Shown one piece after another: positions 21,946 to 32,297 of a stretch of DNA of 64,000 nt (positions are counted from its first letter, which is position 1; every line of letters starts with the position of its first letter). The notes under the pieces are model-generated. The model saw only the letters and a list, made by a program, of their open reading frames with translations. It ran no database searches and had not been told where the DNA came from. Source of the DNA: Clitopilus passeckerianus (Eukaryota > Basidiomycota > Agaricomycetes > Agaricales > Entolomataceae); NCBI GenBank assembly GCA_944990035.1, contig CALYLX010000111.1, forward strand, positions 868,001 through 932,000. The letters are read 5' to 3'. The translations under genes were made by a program, and so were the position numbers.

Positions 21946-23645
21946 ATGGAATCCCCATTTACAAATCGACCCTCTGAAACATTGTTGAATCCTGAGCTAG
22001 ATGTGCTCGTTGTAGGAGCTGGCTTTTCAGGAACCTATTTTCTGCACGTTGCCCGCAAAGCAGGCTTCTCTATCAAGCTTTACGAAGCCGGCTCCAACTT
22101 TGGCGGGGTCTGGCACTGGAACTGCTATCCAGGGGCACGAACCGACTCCGATTACAACATCTACCAGTACTCTTTAGAAGAGCTCTGGAAAGACTGGTCA
22201 TGGAAGGAACGCTTCGCTTCCCAGCAGGAGATCGTCGACTACTTCGAGTATGTCGACAAGAAACTAGATCTCAGTCGCGATATTCTTTTCAACACCTCAG
22301 TCACTGCGGCAAAATTCGACTCCTCCACGGATCGATGGGTCGTTTCCACAGACACCGGAGTCACCGCCCATCCTCGTTTCCTCGTCATGTGCACCGGTTA
22401 TGGCTATAAGCCTAACTACCCCAACATCAACGGCCTCGAGAAATTTAAAGGAATCTCGACGCATACTTCCCGTTGGCCTCGAGAAGGTATCGAAATGGCT
22501 GGGAAACGGGTTGGGGTCATCGGGACAGGCGCCAGTGGTGTCCAGATCATTCAGGAATGTGGACCCCAAGCTGGCTATCTGACCGTATTCCAACGCACCC
22601 TCAACACTGCTCTTCCCATGACCCAACTTACCCTCAACAAAGCCTCACAGGATCAGATGAAGGTAGACCTCTACCCCGACATGTTCCGCCGCCGCCTTGA
22701 GACCTTCGGTGGCACCGACTTCGATGTCATTCTAGAGAGCATGTTTGACATGACGCCAGAAGACGTTCAGCTCAAATTGGAGGAGTTGTGGGAGCAAGGG
22801 AGCTTCCGCTTTTGGTTAGGCAACTTCGTTGGCGTTTTTTTTCGACCAGAAGGCGAACGACGTTGTTTACAAGTTCTGGAGCCAGAAGGTCCTCCCAAGG
22901 ATTCGTGACCCGGAGCTTCAGAAAAAGCTTGCTCCCCGAGATCCCTATGTACCCCTCGGCGCGAAGCGACTCAGCCTTGAGCAGACGTATTACGAGGCTT
23001 ACAATCTTCCCCATGTCGACCTGGTTGATATTCGGTCGAACCCTATTGTGGAAGCGACGGAGAAAGGTCTTAAGACACAGGATGGAGTCGAGCACGAGCT
23101 GGATGTTCTCATCTTTGCTACCGGCTTCGACGCTGTCACGGGTAGCCTCACGTCTGTTGACATTCAAGGCCCAGAAAGAGAAACACTAGCGGATAAATGG
23201 AGGAACAACGGCCTATCGACCTATCTGGGGTTGGCATCTCATGGTTACCCCAACCTCTTTTTCGTCTATGGGCCTCAAGCTCCTACAGGTTTCTGTACAG
23301 GACCCACTTGTGCGGTATGTAACTAGCCCGCCTAATAGTTGCGGTGTCTCTGACCCTCTTCATCAGGAGGTACAGGGTGACTGGGTCGTTGAATGTCTGG
23401 AGTACATGCGTGACAAGAAACAGACACGAATTGAGGCAGTAAAGGAAGCAGAGGATGAATACACCAAGCTTATCAACGACACATTTGACATGGGGCTTTG
23501 GAAGGACGTTGATTCGTGGTGGAATGGTACCAATGTACCTGGAAAGCGAAGAGAGCCGCTGAATTTCACTGGGGGACTGCCTACGCACACCAAATTGTGC
23601 AGAAACAGCGCCGAGAATGGATATGCAGGGTTTTCATTGCGGTGA
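21946..23645 (+). CDS. Flavin-dependent Baeyer-Villiger-type monooxygenase, one-base frameshift
   Basis: FAD/NADPH enzyme expected to insert oxygen next to a ketone or oxidise a related substrate. The N-terminal FAD site is VLVVGAGFSGTYFLHVARKA. Next is GGVWHWNCYPGARTDSDYNI. The BVMO fingerprint FKGISTHTSRWP matches FxGxxxHxxxWP exactly. The NADPH-site motif is VGVIGTGASGVQII. After LGNFVGVFF the frame breaks in a run of eight T (22835-22842); with seven T it would continue as FDQKANDVVYKFW, a typical BVMO segment. The downstream part is intact: LDVLIFATGFDAVTG, YPNLFFVYGPQAPTGFCTGP, then an intron (GTATGTAACT...CATCAG) and EVQGDWVVECLEYMRDK. The last 70 residues are also conserved-looking, ending NGYAGFSLR. 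Either one T is a sequencing or assembly error or the gene has just died. The substrate cannot be inferred. Confidence 0.9.
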
Positions 23646-23792
23646 ATCGGGGCTGTAGCTTAGGAAACAAGATAGCCATACTAGTTAGAGAATAAACAGA
23701 TTTTACTCCCCAGCAATAGGAACCCAGCTAATTAACGAACGTCGGAACGGCAATTTCCTTTCCAATGACGCGCCTCCACAAATCTCGACGCG

Positions 23793-23825
23793 TGACGTCA
23801 CTTCCAATAGTCTCGAGTTTATAAA
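23793..23825 (+). promoter_or_regulatory. CRE palindrome plus TATA box of small-protein gene 1
   Basis: A perfect ATF/CREB site TGACGTCA (23793-23800) is followed 19 bases later by TATAAA (23820-23825), 46 bases before the ATG at 23871. The downstream copy of the gene has the same arrangement. Confidence 0.75.
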
Positions 23826-23870
23826 CCTCAAACCGCTCCCATTCTTTTTCACATCCATATTTTATTCAAC

Positions 23871-24318
23871 ATGGCTATGCAGAGCAACGTTGGCAGCCCC
23901 CAAGTCTATAACGACCACGACCAGAAGTACGTTGGACAGGCCGCCCTTGGCGGTTCATGAGACTCATCCTATTGTATTCTAGGAATTTCAAAAGTGGCGC
24001 AGACGAACACCATGGGAGATATAACGTTGGTCCAGACAACGCCCATGCCGATCTAGATTCCAAGTACGTTCCTATCTGCTCTTCGTTACCTCCTCACACT
24101 GACTTTGCTCCCTTTCTTACAGAGACGAACGTAGCATAGCCAACAAGCTCGCCGCTGCTTCCAAGTCCGACCGTGAACCCGAGAAGCCCTCGCTTGCATC
24201 GGTCGACCCTACTCTACCTGCGAGACAACATGGTAACGAGCCTAGCCGAGGAGCGCAGATTGATAAGCAGTTGAAGGATGAGGAAGAGGAGGAGCTTAGA
24301 CGAAAGGGCAGGGCATAG
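23871..24318 (+). CDS. Small hydrophilic protein, tandem copy 1
   Basis: Three exons (23871-23926, 23983-24063, 24123-24318; 56, 81 and 196 bases) give 110 residues. It begins MAMQSNVGSPQVYNDHDQK; the second exon encodes NFKSGADEHHGRYNVGPDNA and the third is rich in Lys, Glu, Arg and Asp, ending DEEEEELRRKGRA. There is no signal peptide, membrane helix or recognised domain. It should be largely disordered, like LEA-type or hydrophilin-like stress proteins, but that is inferred from composition and promoter only. The neighbour at 24882 shares VG(S/N)PQVYND, the (D/H)DQK splice site and the same first two exon lengths. Confidence 0.82.
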
Positions 24319-24775
24319 AGTTTACCATTGGTGTAACCAGGCGATAGCATTGTATCATAGAAATAGCATTGTTCGTCATTCATCCGCAATTGAATGCAAT
24401 CCAAAAGCGTCCAGTAAATTCGCTGAAAGAGGCTCGATTTGAGGCCTAGTATTAGGTAGGATATCCCTGGCGGCCCAGCTGTTTGAACGGCTCCCTCCAA
24501 ACTTGTAGGAATAAACCAAATGAGTATACCTTGTATTAGATTCATCACAGGTGTATCTTTTTGGAGCAGTAGAGGAAATTATTTGTCCTGAATCTCGAAG
24601 CTCCAACGCCCCCAATGGACAAAACGCACCACAGCTATATGCATCAGTATGCTCCATCCGCGTCAAGTGCTCGTAAACTCCCCAGTGGGACAATAGAAAT
24701 AGAAATTTGAATAGTTTACCAGTCGGCCTTTGGAAACAAGGAGCCCAATTGGAAGGTGGAACAATTACAAGACCT

Positions 24776-24808
24776 TGACGTCACGAGCTCTCGTCCATTT
24801 CATATATA
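24776..24808 (+). promoter_or_regulatory. CRE palindrome plus TATA box of small-protein gene 2
   Basis: TGACGTCA (24776-24783) is followed by TATATA (24803-24808) with the same 19-base gap as in the upstream copy. The ATG is at 24882. Confidence 0.75.
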
Positions 24809-24881
24809 CCTCCTTTCCATTCAAGCTGGGACTTCTACTCCCACCCAACTGAATCTCGAATAAACACAAACATCGTCGAAT

Positions 24882-25480
24882 ATGTCTATGCTCTCGAAAG
24901 TCGGTAACCCTCAAGTCTACAACGACGGGGACCAGAAGTGAGCCGTTCTCCCGATTTCCCCAAGGTTGTTTGGGCTTCGAGAAGGGCCCGTCGTGTGACC
25001 TGTTGTACTTACACTGCAACCTCTTTCAGGAACTTTGAAACCAACAAGTACGAGCATGAGAGATACGAGAAGATGGGCCCTGAGCGGACTCAGATTGACA
25101 ATGATCCTCGGTTCGTGCCACCTCTCACCTCTCTTCTATCCCACCGAAACCAAAGCAAACCTAATTAACCCACTTGCGAACCTATAAACAGTGACGAAGA
25201 CGCAACCTTCGCCCAACTCCGCAGCGCACGCGAGAAAGCCAAGCATGAGGACAAGCAAACCGAGCAGGAGCGCATGCACCTCCTCAAGGACCCCACCGCG
25301 CTCGCTACTGGGCACGGAAATAAACCCGGTCGTGGGGCTATAGTCGACAAGGACCTGCAGAAGGAGGATGAGGAGACGGTTAGGAGGATGAATGAGAGTA
25401 AGGGGAGCAGGGAGGATAAGAAGGCTTGGGAGCAGGTGAGGGAGGATCAGAGGGCGAGAGAGCATGTGTATCATGAGTGA
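24882..25480 (+). CDS. Small hydrophilic protein, tandem copy 2
   Basis: Three exons (24882-24937, 25030-25110, 25192-25480; 56, 81 and 289 bases) give 141 residues. It begins MSMLSKVGNPQVYNDGDQK; exon 2 encodes NFETNKYEHERYEKMGPERT and exon 3 is a charged, helix-prone stretch ending AREHVYHE. The segment HLLKDPTALATGHGNKPGRG is the only less charged part. Exons 1 and 2 match copy 1 in length and splice phase, which shows a duplication; exon 3 has diverged and is longer. No catalytic or binding motif is visible. A role in stress protection under a bZIP factor is a reasonable guess, given the promoter. Confidence 0.82.
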
Positions 25481-26437
25481 GGTTGAACGAAAGCATGGAA
25501 TAGAAGCAAATGTACTACTAGTGTAAATATACGATGTCGAATGTCGGAGCGGCAGGCTAGGTGGCTTTTGTCCGAGAAAATCGCGTGTGTGAAGGTCTTG
25601 TTTAGTATTAGCTTCGCATTCTGCGTACAGCTAGGCTTATATTCAATTTAAACACTTTGGGTGAACCATAAGATCGATTCTTCAATGGTGTTCTCCCAGT
25701 CGCTGCATGCCCAAAGTTCGAATCATGCTGACGCGTTCGATGTTCGTCAACAAGGTCCCAGTCGCGTCGTATTTATATGTTCCTAGTTGACAATGATAAA
25801 CCGAGAACGCGTCTCGGCAGCAACGATGAAAGCCTGCCAATGTCCGCTAATATCCGACCTTGGTCCGTGCACTGTTGCACATCATGAATCATGATGGGTA
25901 AGTGCAACGCGACTCGCGTCGTGTGCCCGGGTCTTTGTATTTTCACATACACAGCCCGAAGAGGTGTGAGGTTGGTTGGAATTACAAGGATAAAACTTCT
26001 TTTCCCGCCACAAAATGGCTTCAATGGTGTAACAACTTGACGTCGGAGAGGGGAAATACGAAATTTGTTGGGTGAACTGTCACTGAGTAGGGTCAAACTG
26101 GTTTCTGAAAGGGGCAGAATAACAATGGCCATCACCGCAACGGGATCAAATTAACTGCTCAAATTGCCTTTTATGGGCAACCAACGCGTACGTTACACGC
26201 CACGTGATCGCCAAACGCGGTCTCTGGTTAGAAGGAATTTTGCAAAGTTTGGTTCTGGTTGGATATCAACACGGTCATTTACCGACGTGCTAATAAATAA
26301 CACGACACACGCGCGGCTGGGAGCGTGTTAATCCCCCTTCCTTTCCCTCCGTCGTCGTCGTCGCCGTCCTTGTCGTCTCCATCGACGAGCAAAGTTCCGC
26401 AGAAGGCACCCTGGAACGATCTTTGCATCCGGCATCC
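25481..26437. other. Intergenic spacer, 957 bases
   Basis: Lies between small-protein gene 2 and the homeodomain gene and holds the latter's promoter and leader. A CGT/CGTCGTC-rich microsatellite-like stretch at about 26349-26390 lies in the probable 5' leader. No gene is seen. Confidence 0.4.
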
Positions 26438-27951
26438 ATGCTTGCCCCGTCGTCTTCGCTTACACGTACATCCTCAGCGACGAGTGTCTCGTCATGTGAA
26501 GACGGCAGTGGAGGCATGTACTTGGATGTGAACAGCAGTTTCACGAGTATGGGAAGCGTTGAGAGTAGTGGAACTCTCGAGAATAGTCAGAGCCCTGGAA
26601 GTAATGGGGAGAGTGGTAGTGGCAACGGGACCCTCGCGCCCCGCCGGACCCGCAAGAGGTTCAGCAACGTTCAGCTCTCCATGCTGGAGAGCTTGTTTCA
26701 CCAGAACTCTCATCCCTCGAGAGAGGACAGAGAAGAACTGGCCGTTAGAGGTGATATGTGAGTAATCCCTTTCTGGTCGGGTTCTCTGCTGCTGCGGGGG
26801 TTCTCACAGGTGTGTGTACTCGGCCCGTGCTAATTGCTACCCCCGCAACCCCTTGTCCTTATCTTACGTGTTTCGACCCTTACTAATAGTGATTCATCTC
26901 ATCCAGGGAGGTCAAATCCGTCACCATCTGGTTCCAGAACAAACGTCAAATGGAACGCAAGGTAGCATTGAATAATGCTTCCGGTGCTACCAGCAGCGCC
27001 ACACACACCAGTGGTCAACACCACGCTCACAAGGACACCCACCAACACCATCGTTCAAGGACCTTGTCTCATCCGTTGATTCTGTCCAATTCGAGCAGCA
27101 GAGCTTCCTCTGCTCGTCCCTCGTTGGACAGCATTGCCACCCGTGCTGAGCTTATGGCTCCGCGCACACCGAAACGCTCTTCACGGACGTACGAGTCTAC
27201 TGGGGCTATTTACGACAACATGCCCTCCTCCCCACCCGAATCCTCTCCCATGAGCCTGGGCACAAGCGCGAGCTTGTCTCCATACTCACGCGACTTTGTG
27301 GAATTCGGCAAGATGCAGAGGAGCAGAACACTAGAGTGGGCCTGTGCAGCTGCGCGACTGCACGGTGAAAAGAGAAAGGACAAGATGAGCTCGCATTCGA
27401 GAACGAGGAAACATAGTGAGAAGAGGGACAGAGCAAGCAAAGACCACCATCACCGCGACCGTGACTACCACCGCTCCTCCCACTCGAAGAAGGATAAAGA
27501 ACGGAAGGGGCTAGAAAGGAGACACAGCTATGCTGCTTTCCCCACTCTTTCTGCCCCAGTCTCTGCCTCTATTTCATCCGCCGAACCTACCCCACCAACT
27601 TTCGTCCGTCGCAACTCCGCCACCGGCCGTCTCTCCATGGTCGACATCACCTCGGAATTCAGCGATAACCGCTCTCGAGATGACGAGGAAGACGATGACG
27701 ACGCCAGTACCACCGCGGACGAAGCTACTACGCCCCCTGGAACACTTTCTGGGGACGACGTCAGATGGAGGAAGGACTCCTCTGGCAGGTACACTGCCTC
27801 CGCCACTGCTTCCATTCAGGGTCTCATCTCTATGGAGAGAGGGACTGTGGTAGCGGCCGGGGGAGATTGCATGAACGTCGATGATGACGACATGAAAGCC
27901 GCTCTACTCTTATGCGGTCTCGGAAGGCCCATGGCTGGGTTGCGGAGGTGA
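26438..27951 (+). CDS. Homeodomain transcription factor
   Basis: Two exons (26438-26757 and 26907-27951) around a 149-base intron, long for this window, give 454 residues. A Ser/Gly-rich N terminus is followed by a homeodomain at residues 68-126: RRTRKRFSNVQLSMLESLFH, then SHPSREDREELAVRG (helix 2), and the recognition helix VKSVTIWFQNKRQMERK. The WFQNKRQ core, with Trp, Phe, Asn and Arg, is intact, and the intron cuts the domain just before helix 3. There is no three-residue TALE insertion between helices 1 and 2. The C-terminal 320 residues are His/Ser-rich and Arg-rich, with DDEEDDDD and DVRWRKDSSGRYTASATA as landmarks. In mushrooms, homeodomain proteins of this non-mating-type class act in fruiting development; I did not assign it to a named hom gene. 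Confidence 0.92.
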
Positions 27952-28486
27952 ACCATGTGGGTTTATTACCACTATTGATGAATATATGCGCACTTGCACT
28001 TCGTTATGCCGTGTTATGCCCATTATGTTACGTGCTAATTTACGCCCGTACGACGTTGAAAAGAAAGGTATACCTATAATTGTGTATAGCATACCACTCA
28101 CTGGACAATGAAGCCAGATACCATCATCAATCCAAGCTATTAAATATTACTGCATTGTACATACAGGGAATCATGGAGTTTATTCATTCGAATTGGATAC
28201 CATAATATATTTATTTTGAACCGTTTGTCGCTCGAGAGCAAGCTTGTGAATTTATTGAAAGTGACTGTTTGCGCCACAAATAGGTAAGAGAGCAAGGTTA
28301 AGTTGAAGTATAAGTTATCATTTAGGTACAGATAAATTGTATACAGCATATAAACATGGCAAGTCGTTAAATTCAAAAAGCCGTTAATCATCATCCCGCA
28401 GTAAAACCAAGAAAGAAGGGAACAACCAAATGAGTGTGGAGGTGGATATACAAGACCACTGAGAGCAGCAGAAGCAAGCCAAAATA
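27952..28486. other. AT-rich convergent intergenic region
   Basis: Separates two genes that end toward each other, so it should hold both 3' ends and polyadenylation signals. The middle (about 28130-28400) is noticeably AT-rich. No gene is supported. Confidence 0.45.
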
Positions 28487-31400
28487 CTAATCAAGATTGT
28501 CCGTCGTCCCAGACTGAACGTCGTTGAGGCCCTGCCGAATCGCCTTCACCCGAGCCTCAACTGCATCCAAGGTAGCCTGCATATACGCAACCTCCTCCCT
28601 CCAGTTAAACTCACCCTCCGACGGTGGCACAGGCGGGGCATAACTCCCCGTTTTCGCCATCCCCAGCTCATCCCGCAACTTCAACACGACGCCCTGCACC
28701 AACCTATCCCGCTCCTCTTCCTTCTTGAGCAGCTTCCGCCTAACTGCATCCTCGTTCGTATTCACCTTCGTCAAAGTCCACAGGTTGCTCAGAACCAGTA
28801 CAACGATGACGAAGTAGAGAATAGTCGTGCTAGACGACTGTTCCCAAGCTTCCTTGATGAGCTCGATCGCGCCTTTTGTAGATTGACTTGCAACATCGTA
28901 TGCGCCAGAGAACGTATCCCAAGCCCATTGGAGCCCACGTCTATTGCGCTCGTGCTCCTTTTGTTTCCATTCTTCCTCCTTGGAGAGACCAGTGCTGTCT
29001 TGCGTAGCGATACCCGGTGTCAGTTCGGCTTCTTGAACCACGGCTTCGGCGACCTCGATGCCTGCAGGAACGAACTCCGACTGGTGTTCCTTGATGTATG
29101 CGCACATTTCTCTCTCCAAATCGGCGTGGTAGACTTTTTGGCCGTCAATGGCCGACCTTTCGATGATGCCTGATAGGAAGGAGCTTGGTCAGACACGAGA
29201 GGCATGTATATCAGGAAACACACCTTTAATAAAACTCCTCCCTGTCCATTCCACCTGCGTCGTAACGATGACCCTCGTCGACACTGCGCTCGCCCACATG
29301 ATGCACGTCCGGGTCTTCACCGAGAACACGTTGCCGCTCGGCACTTCAGGTGTCCGCGTCGTCGTCAGCGTGACGATGTAGTCGTCGAAGTCGCAGAACA
29401 CGGTCTCGTCGTTGATTTCGCATTTAGTTTGCTTCGGTCCCAAGCTAGCGTTGAGAGGTTTTATGTACGACATGTTTCTCTTGAGGAGCTTCGAGCCGGG
29501 TAATATCGGAGACCAGTCGGACATTTGGATATCTATCGTCCAGAACGCGCTCAATGAAAAGTGGCCCGCAAGAGTTTTAGAGTCGCTCACCAAGTAACTT
29601 TTGATTCACCACCATGAAATCCTTAATGAACCCACTCGCAAATATCAAGTTGTGTATCTTCTCTGGAGTCCCAGGAAATACAGCCTCTAATGCCTTCTCA
29701 GAATAATGGGTACCCTCCTTCCCGCATGCGCACTGTGTCGCCTTCCGTGTCGCCATCTGAACGGCGGTGGAAGCAACAGCAGCACCTGCGGCAGCCACCT
29801 GGTCAACTGATTCCTCCGGGTTATATGACCGACCGCCGCTCGAAATGGACGCGGCGTCATCGGGCCGTTCGAGTTTCCATATATTGTAGATGACATCAAA
29901 CGTCGTATCCCGCGAGAGGAATGAGGCAAACGTGTATTTTGCCTGTCGGGTGGTGATACCAATCGCATTGGGAATAACGAAGGCGGTCATTTTCTTTTCG
30001 AGGTTGATGATTTCGCTGATGGGGATGGAAAGGTCGGTTATCCAGCCGAAAATATTTGCGTGGAAGCAGATGTGGTTTTCCGATACATAAAGTCGACCTT
30101 GAATGAGGATTTCGCGTTGCAGGGCACATCCATAGTCTATTTCAAAACGTGTCAGAATCTATCCCGTTTGAATTCAAGAATGAGCGCACCTTCTATGAGG
30201 TAATCACCCTCCGGAATAGTAGGGAACAGTTCATGGAAGTCGGCGTTCCTCTTGTTACTGGCAACTGCGAAGCCAGTGACTGGAATATCGTCTTCTCCCA
30301 AATCGAGGTCCATTAAATCATCCGAGGAGTCTGAACCATCGTCGGAATCACTTTCTTCAAGCCCAGAATAGTAGTCGGGGTGATCGTCCGGATAGTATTC
30401 CGAAGCATTGTCGCTGGCTATCGAAGTAGCAGCACGCCGGGACCTCGGGGGAGAAGCGGTGAGTCGAGCAGTGGAGGACCTCGCGGAGTGAAGCGGCATA
30501 TCAGCCGACCTGCTCTTGGAATGACCTTTGGGCGGCGGGGAGCCCGTTGAGGAAATTGATGACTTTCGTCGTCCGTTAGTAGAATTTGCAGTAGTAGGGG
30601 TTTGTAGGTTAGCAGTAGCAGTGGCTGCGGCAGCTGATAGTTGTGCCGCCTGAGCTGCGGTAAGCGTGCTGTTTGCCATGGCAAGGCCTGAAGCTGCGAT
30701 CGCACTTGCGAGGCCGGTAGGTTTCCGTTGAGGCGCAGTGCCCTTGCGCCAGGGCCGTTTCTTCTCCTTCGAGGTGCCGTTGGCAGAAACAATGGAGGCA
30801 GAGTCTGAGTCCTTGGCTGACGTAGCGGAGAGATGAGCCGGGGAGGTCTGCTGTGGGGAAATCTGGGAATATGTTGTGGAGGAGGTTGGTGTTGCTGCGG
30901 CACTTGATGTGAATGGGTACTCTCCTGAAGGACGCATGCCCTTAGGAGACTCGACTATGGGTGTCATCGTTTGATATGTGCCATTGATCGTCATAGCTTG
31001 GGCCCCATCACTATCACCCGAATCCTTTCGCAGTGGAGCAGCAGGCGTAGTGGCCGACCTTGCGGGAACACTAATAGGAGGCGGGGCATTCAACGAGCGC
31101 GTAGAGCTCTTCTTCTTGACTTCGTTGGGATTTGGGTCAAGAAGTTTGGAATTGGAAGGCATTTCAGCAGGCGCCCTTTCCGTTGAATCCTGTTGAACTT
31201 TCGGGGTGTTTGCCTTTGATGACGAGGAAAGTGGAGTTGAGGGTCTTGACCGACTAGCGGTACCAGTTGGTGATTTTATGGCAGTAGGGGTCTTGAGATC
31301 TTCCTCGTCGTCCTTTAAGTTGTTGCGGAGAGATTGTTTGGACGAGGACCTCGAAATGGTACGACCTTGGTTCGGATCAGGCGAGCGTAAGCTGGAACGC

Positions 31401-31753
31401 GAACTTGACGGCGAAATGTCTTTGGTATTGATCGACGGTGATGGAGGTATAATCGTCACGTTCATGTTCGTGCTATCTGTATCATTGCCTGGGTCTTCAT
31501 TGTCGCCGTTGACATTCGTCGTGACGAACGTCGGAATGGTATTCTCTGGTTTTGACGCCGTTGTTGAACTCTGTGATGGGGTTAACGGCGGTCGGATGTT
31601 GGAAGGGGTTGGCGAGGGTGAATTGGCAATAGACGGCGCTCTACTGCGGGTTTTGGACGAACTTCTTCGCGAGGGGCTTTCTATAGACTTGTCTGAGCGA
31701 TCGCGGGTGTGCGTCGGCGAGCGAACGAGTTTTGATAGAAAATTGGGTGCCAT
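28487..31753 (-). CDS. GRAM/VASt-domain sterol-transfer-type protein (Lam/Ltc family)
   Basis: Four exons (31753-30190, 30136-29591, 29532-29224, 29169-28487) give 1,033 residues with all phases fitting. The first 480 or so residues are disordered and Ser/Thr/Pro-rich. Next comes the GRAM domain: ELFPTIPEGDYLIEDYGCAL, QGRLYVSENHICFHANIFGW and the tail YTFASFLSRDTTFDVIYNIW. The VASt (StART-like) domain follows: FASGFIKDFMVVNQ, MSDWSPILPGSKLLKRNMSY, CDFDDYIVTLTTTRTPEVP and VIVTTQVEWTGRSFIKG. Near the C terminus is one membrane helix (TTILYFVIVVLVLSNLWTLT), then a coiled, charged end. This is the layout of yeast Lam/Ysp proteins and animal Asters, which sit in the ER at contact sites and move sterol. 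The N-terminal PH-BAR part of larger relatives is missing here. Confidence 0.93.
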
Positions 31754-32297
31754 CGCTTGGTTTTTTCACACCAACTCCTTCTAAACCACGGTACTATTAA
31801 TACAACAGCAAAAACGGTTCTGGCCTAGCCTGAGGCGTCGTCGAGATGAAGAGAAGAGACAAGCGCGCGCCTCGTGGACGTCGTTGAGGACCGCGATACT
31901 GTTCTCAAGGGGTGAGCCAAAGTTCGGAGTTATAGCATATGTTGCCCGGAACACGAGGCCCGGGATTAGCGGAGTTTTTTCTCTCAACTTTCCGTGAGCT
32001 TTCTGCTATTTTCTATTGTGTTCTTACTGCTTATTTAGGACTGCTCATGGCCACTGTTGGTATTGAAAACAAAACCAATTTAGCAAATGGATAATCAAAA
32101 CCTAGATAAAAACAGAAAGCTTCCGTAACATGGTCTTGGCAAGCTCATCAGGGCGGACATCGTCGGGGACACTCCCGCGGCTGCAATGATAGCCTGTATT
32201 GATCAGACAAAATGCACACTGACAAGATATATCTGAGAATGGTATATCCCCCTCCCAATGCGAGTTACGTTTATACATACGATGAGGAAATGCAAAA
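31754..32297. other. Intergenic spacer, 544 bases
   Basis: Between the start of the Lam-type gene and the 3' end of the AP-3 delta gene, both minus strand. No gene or strong motif recognised. Confidence 0.4.
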
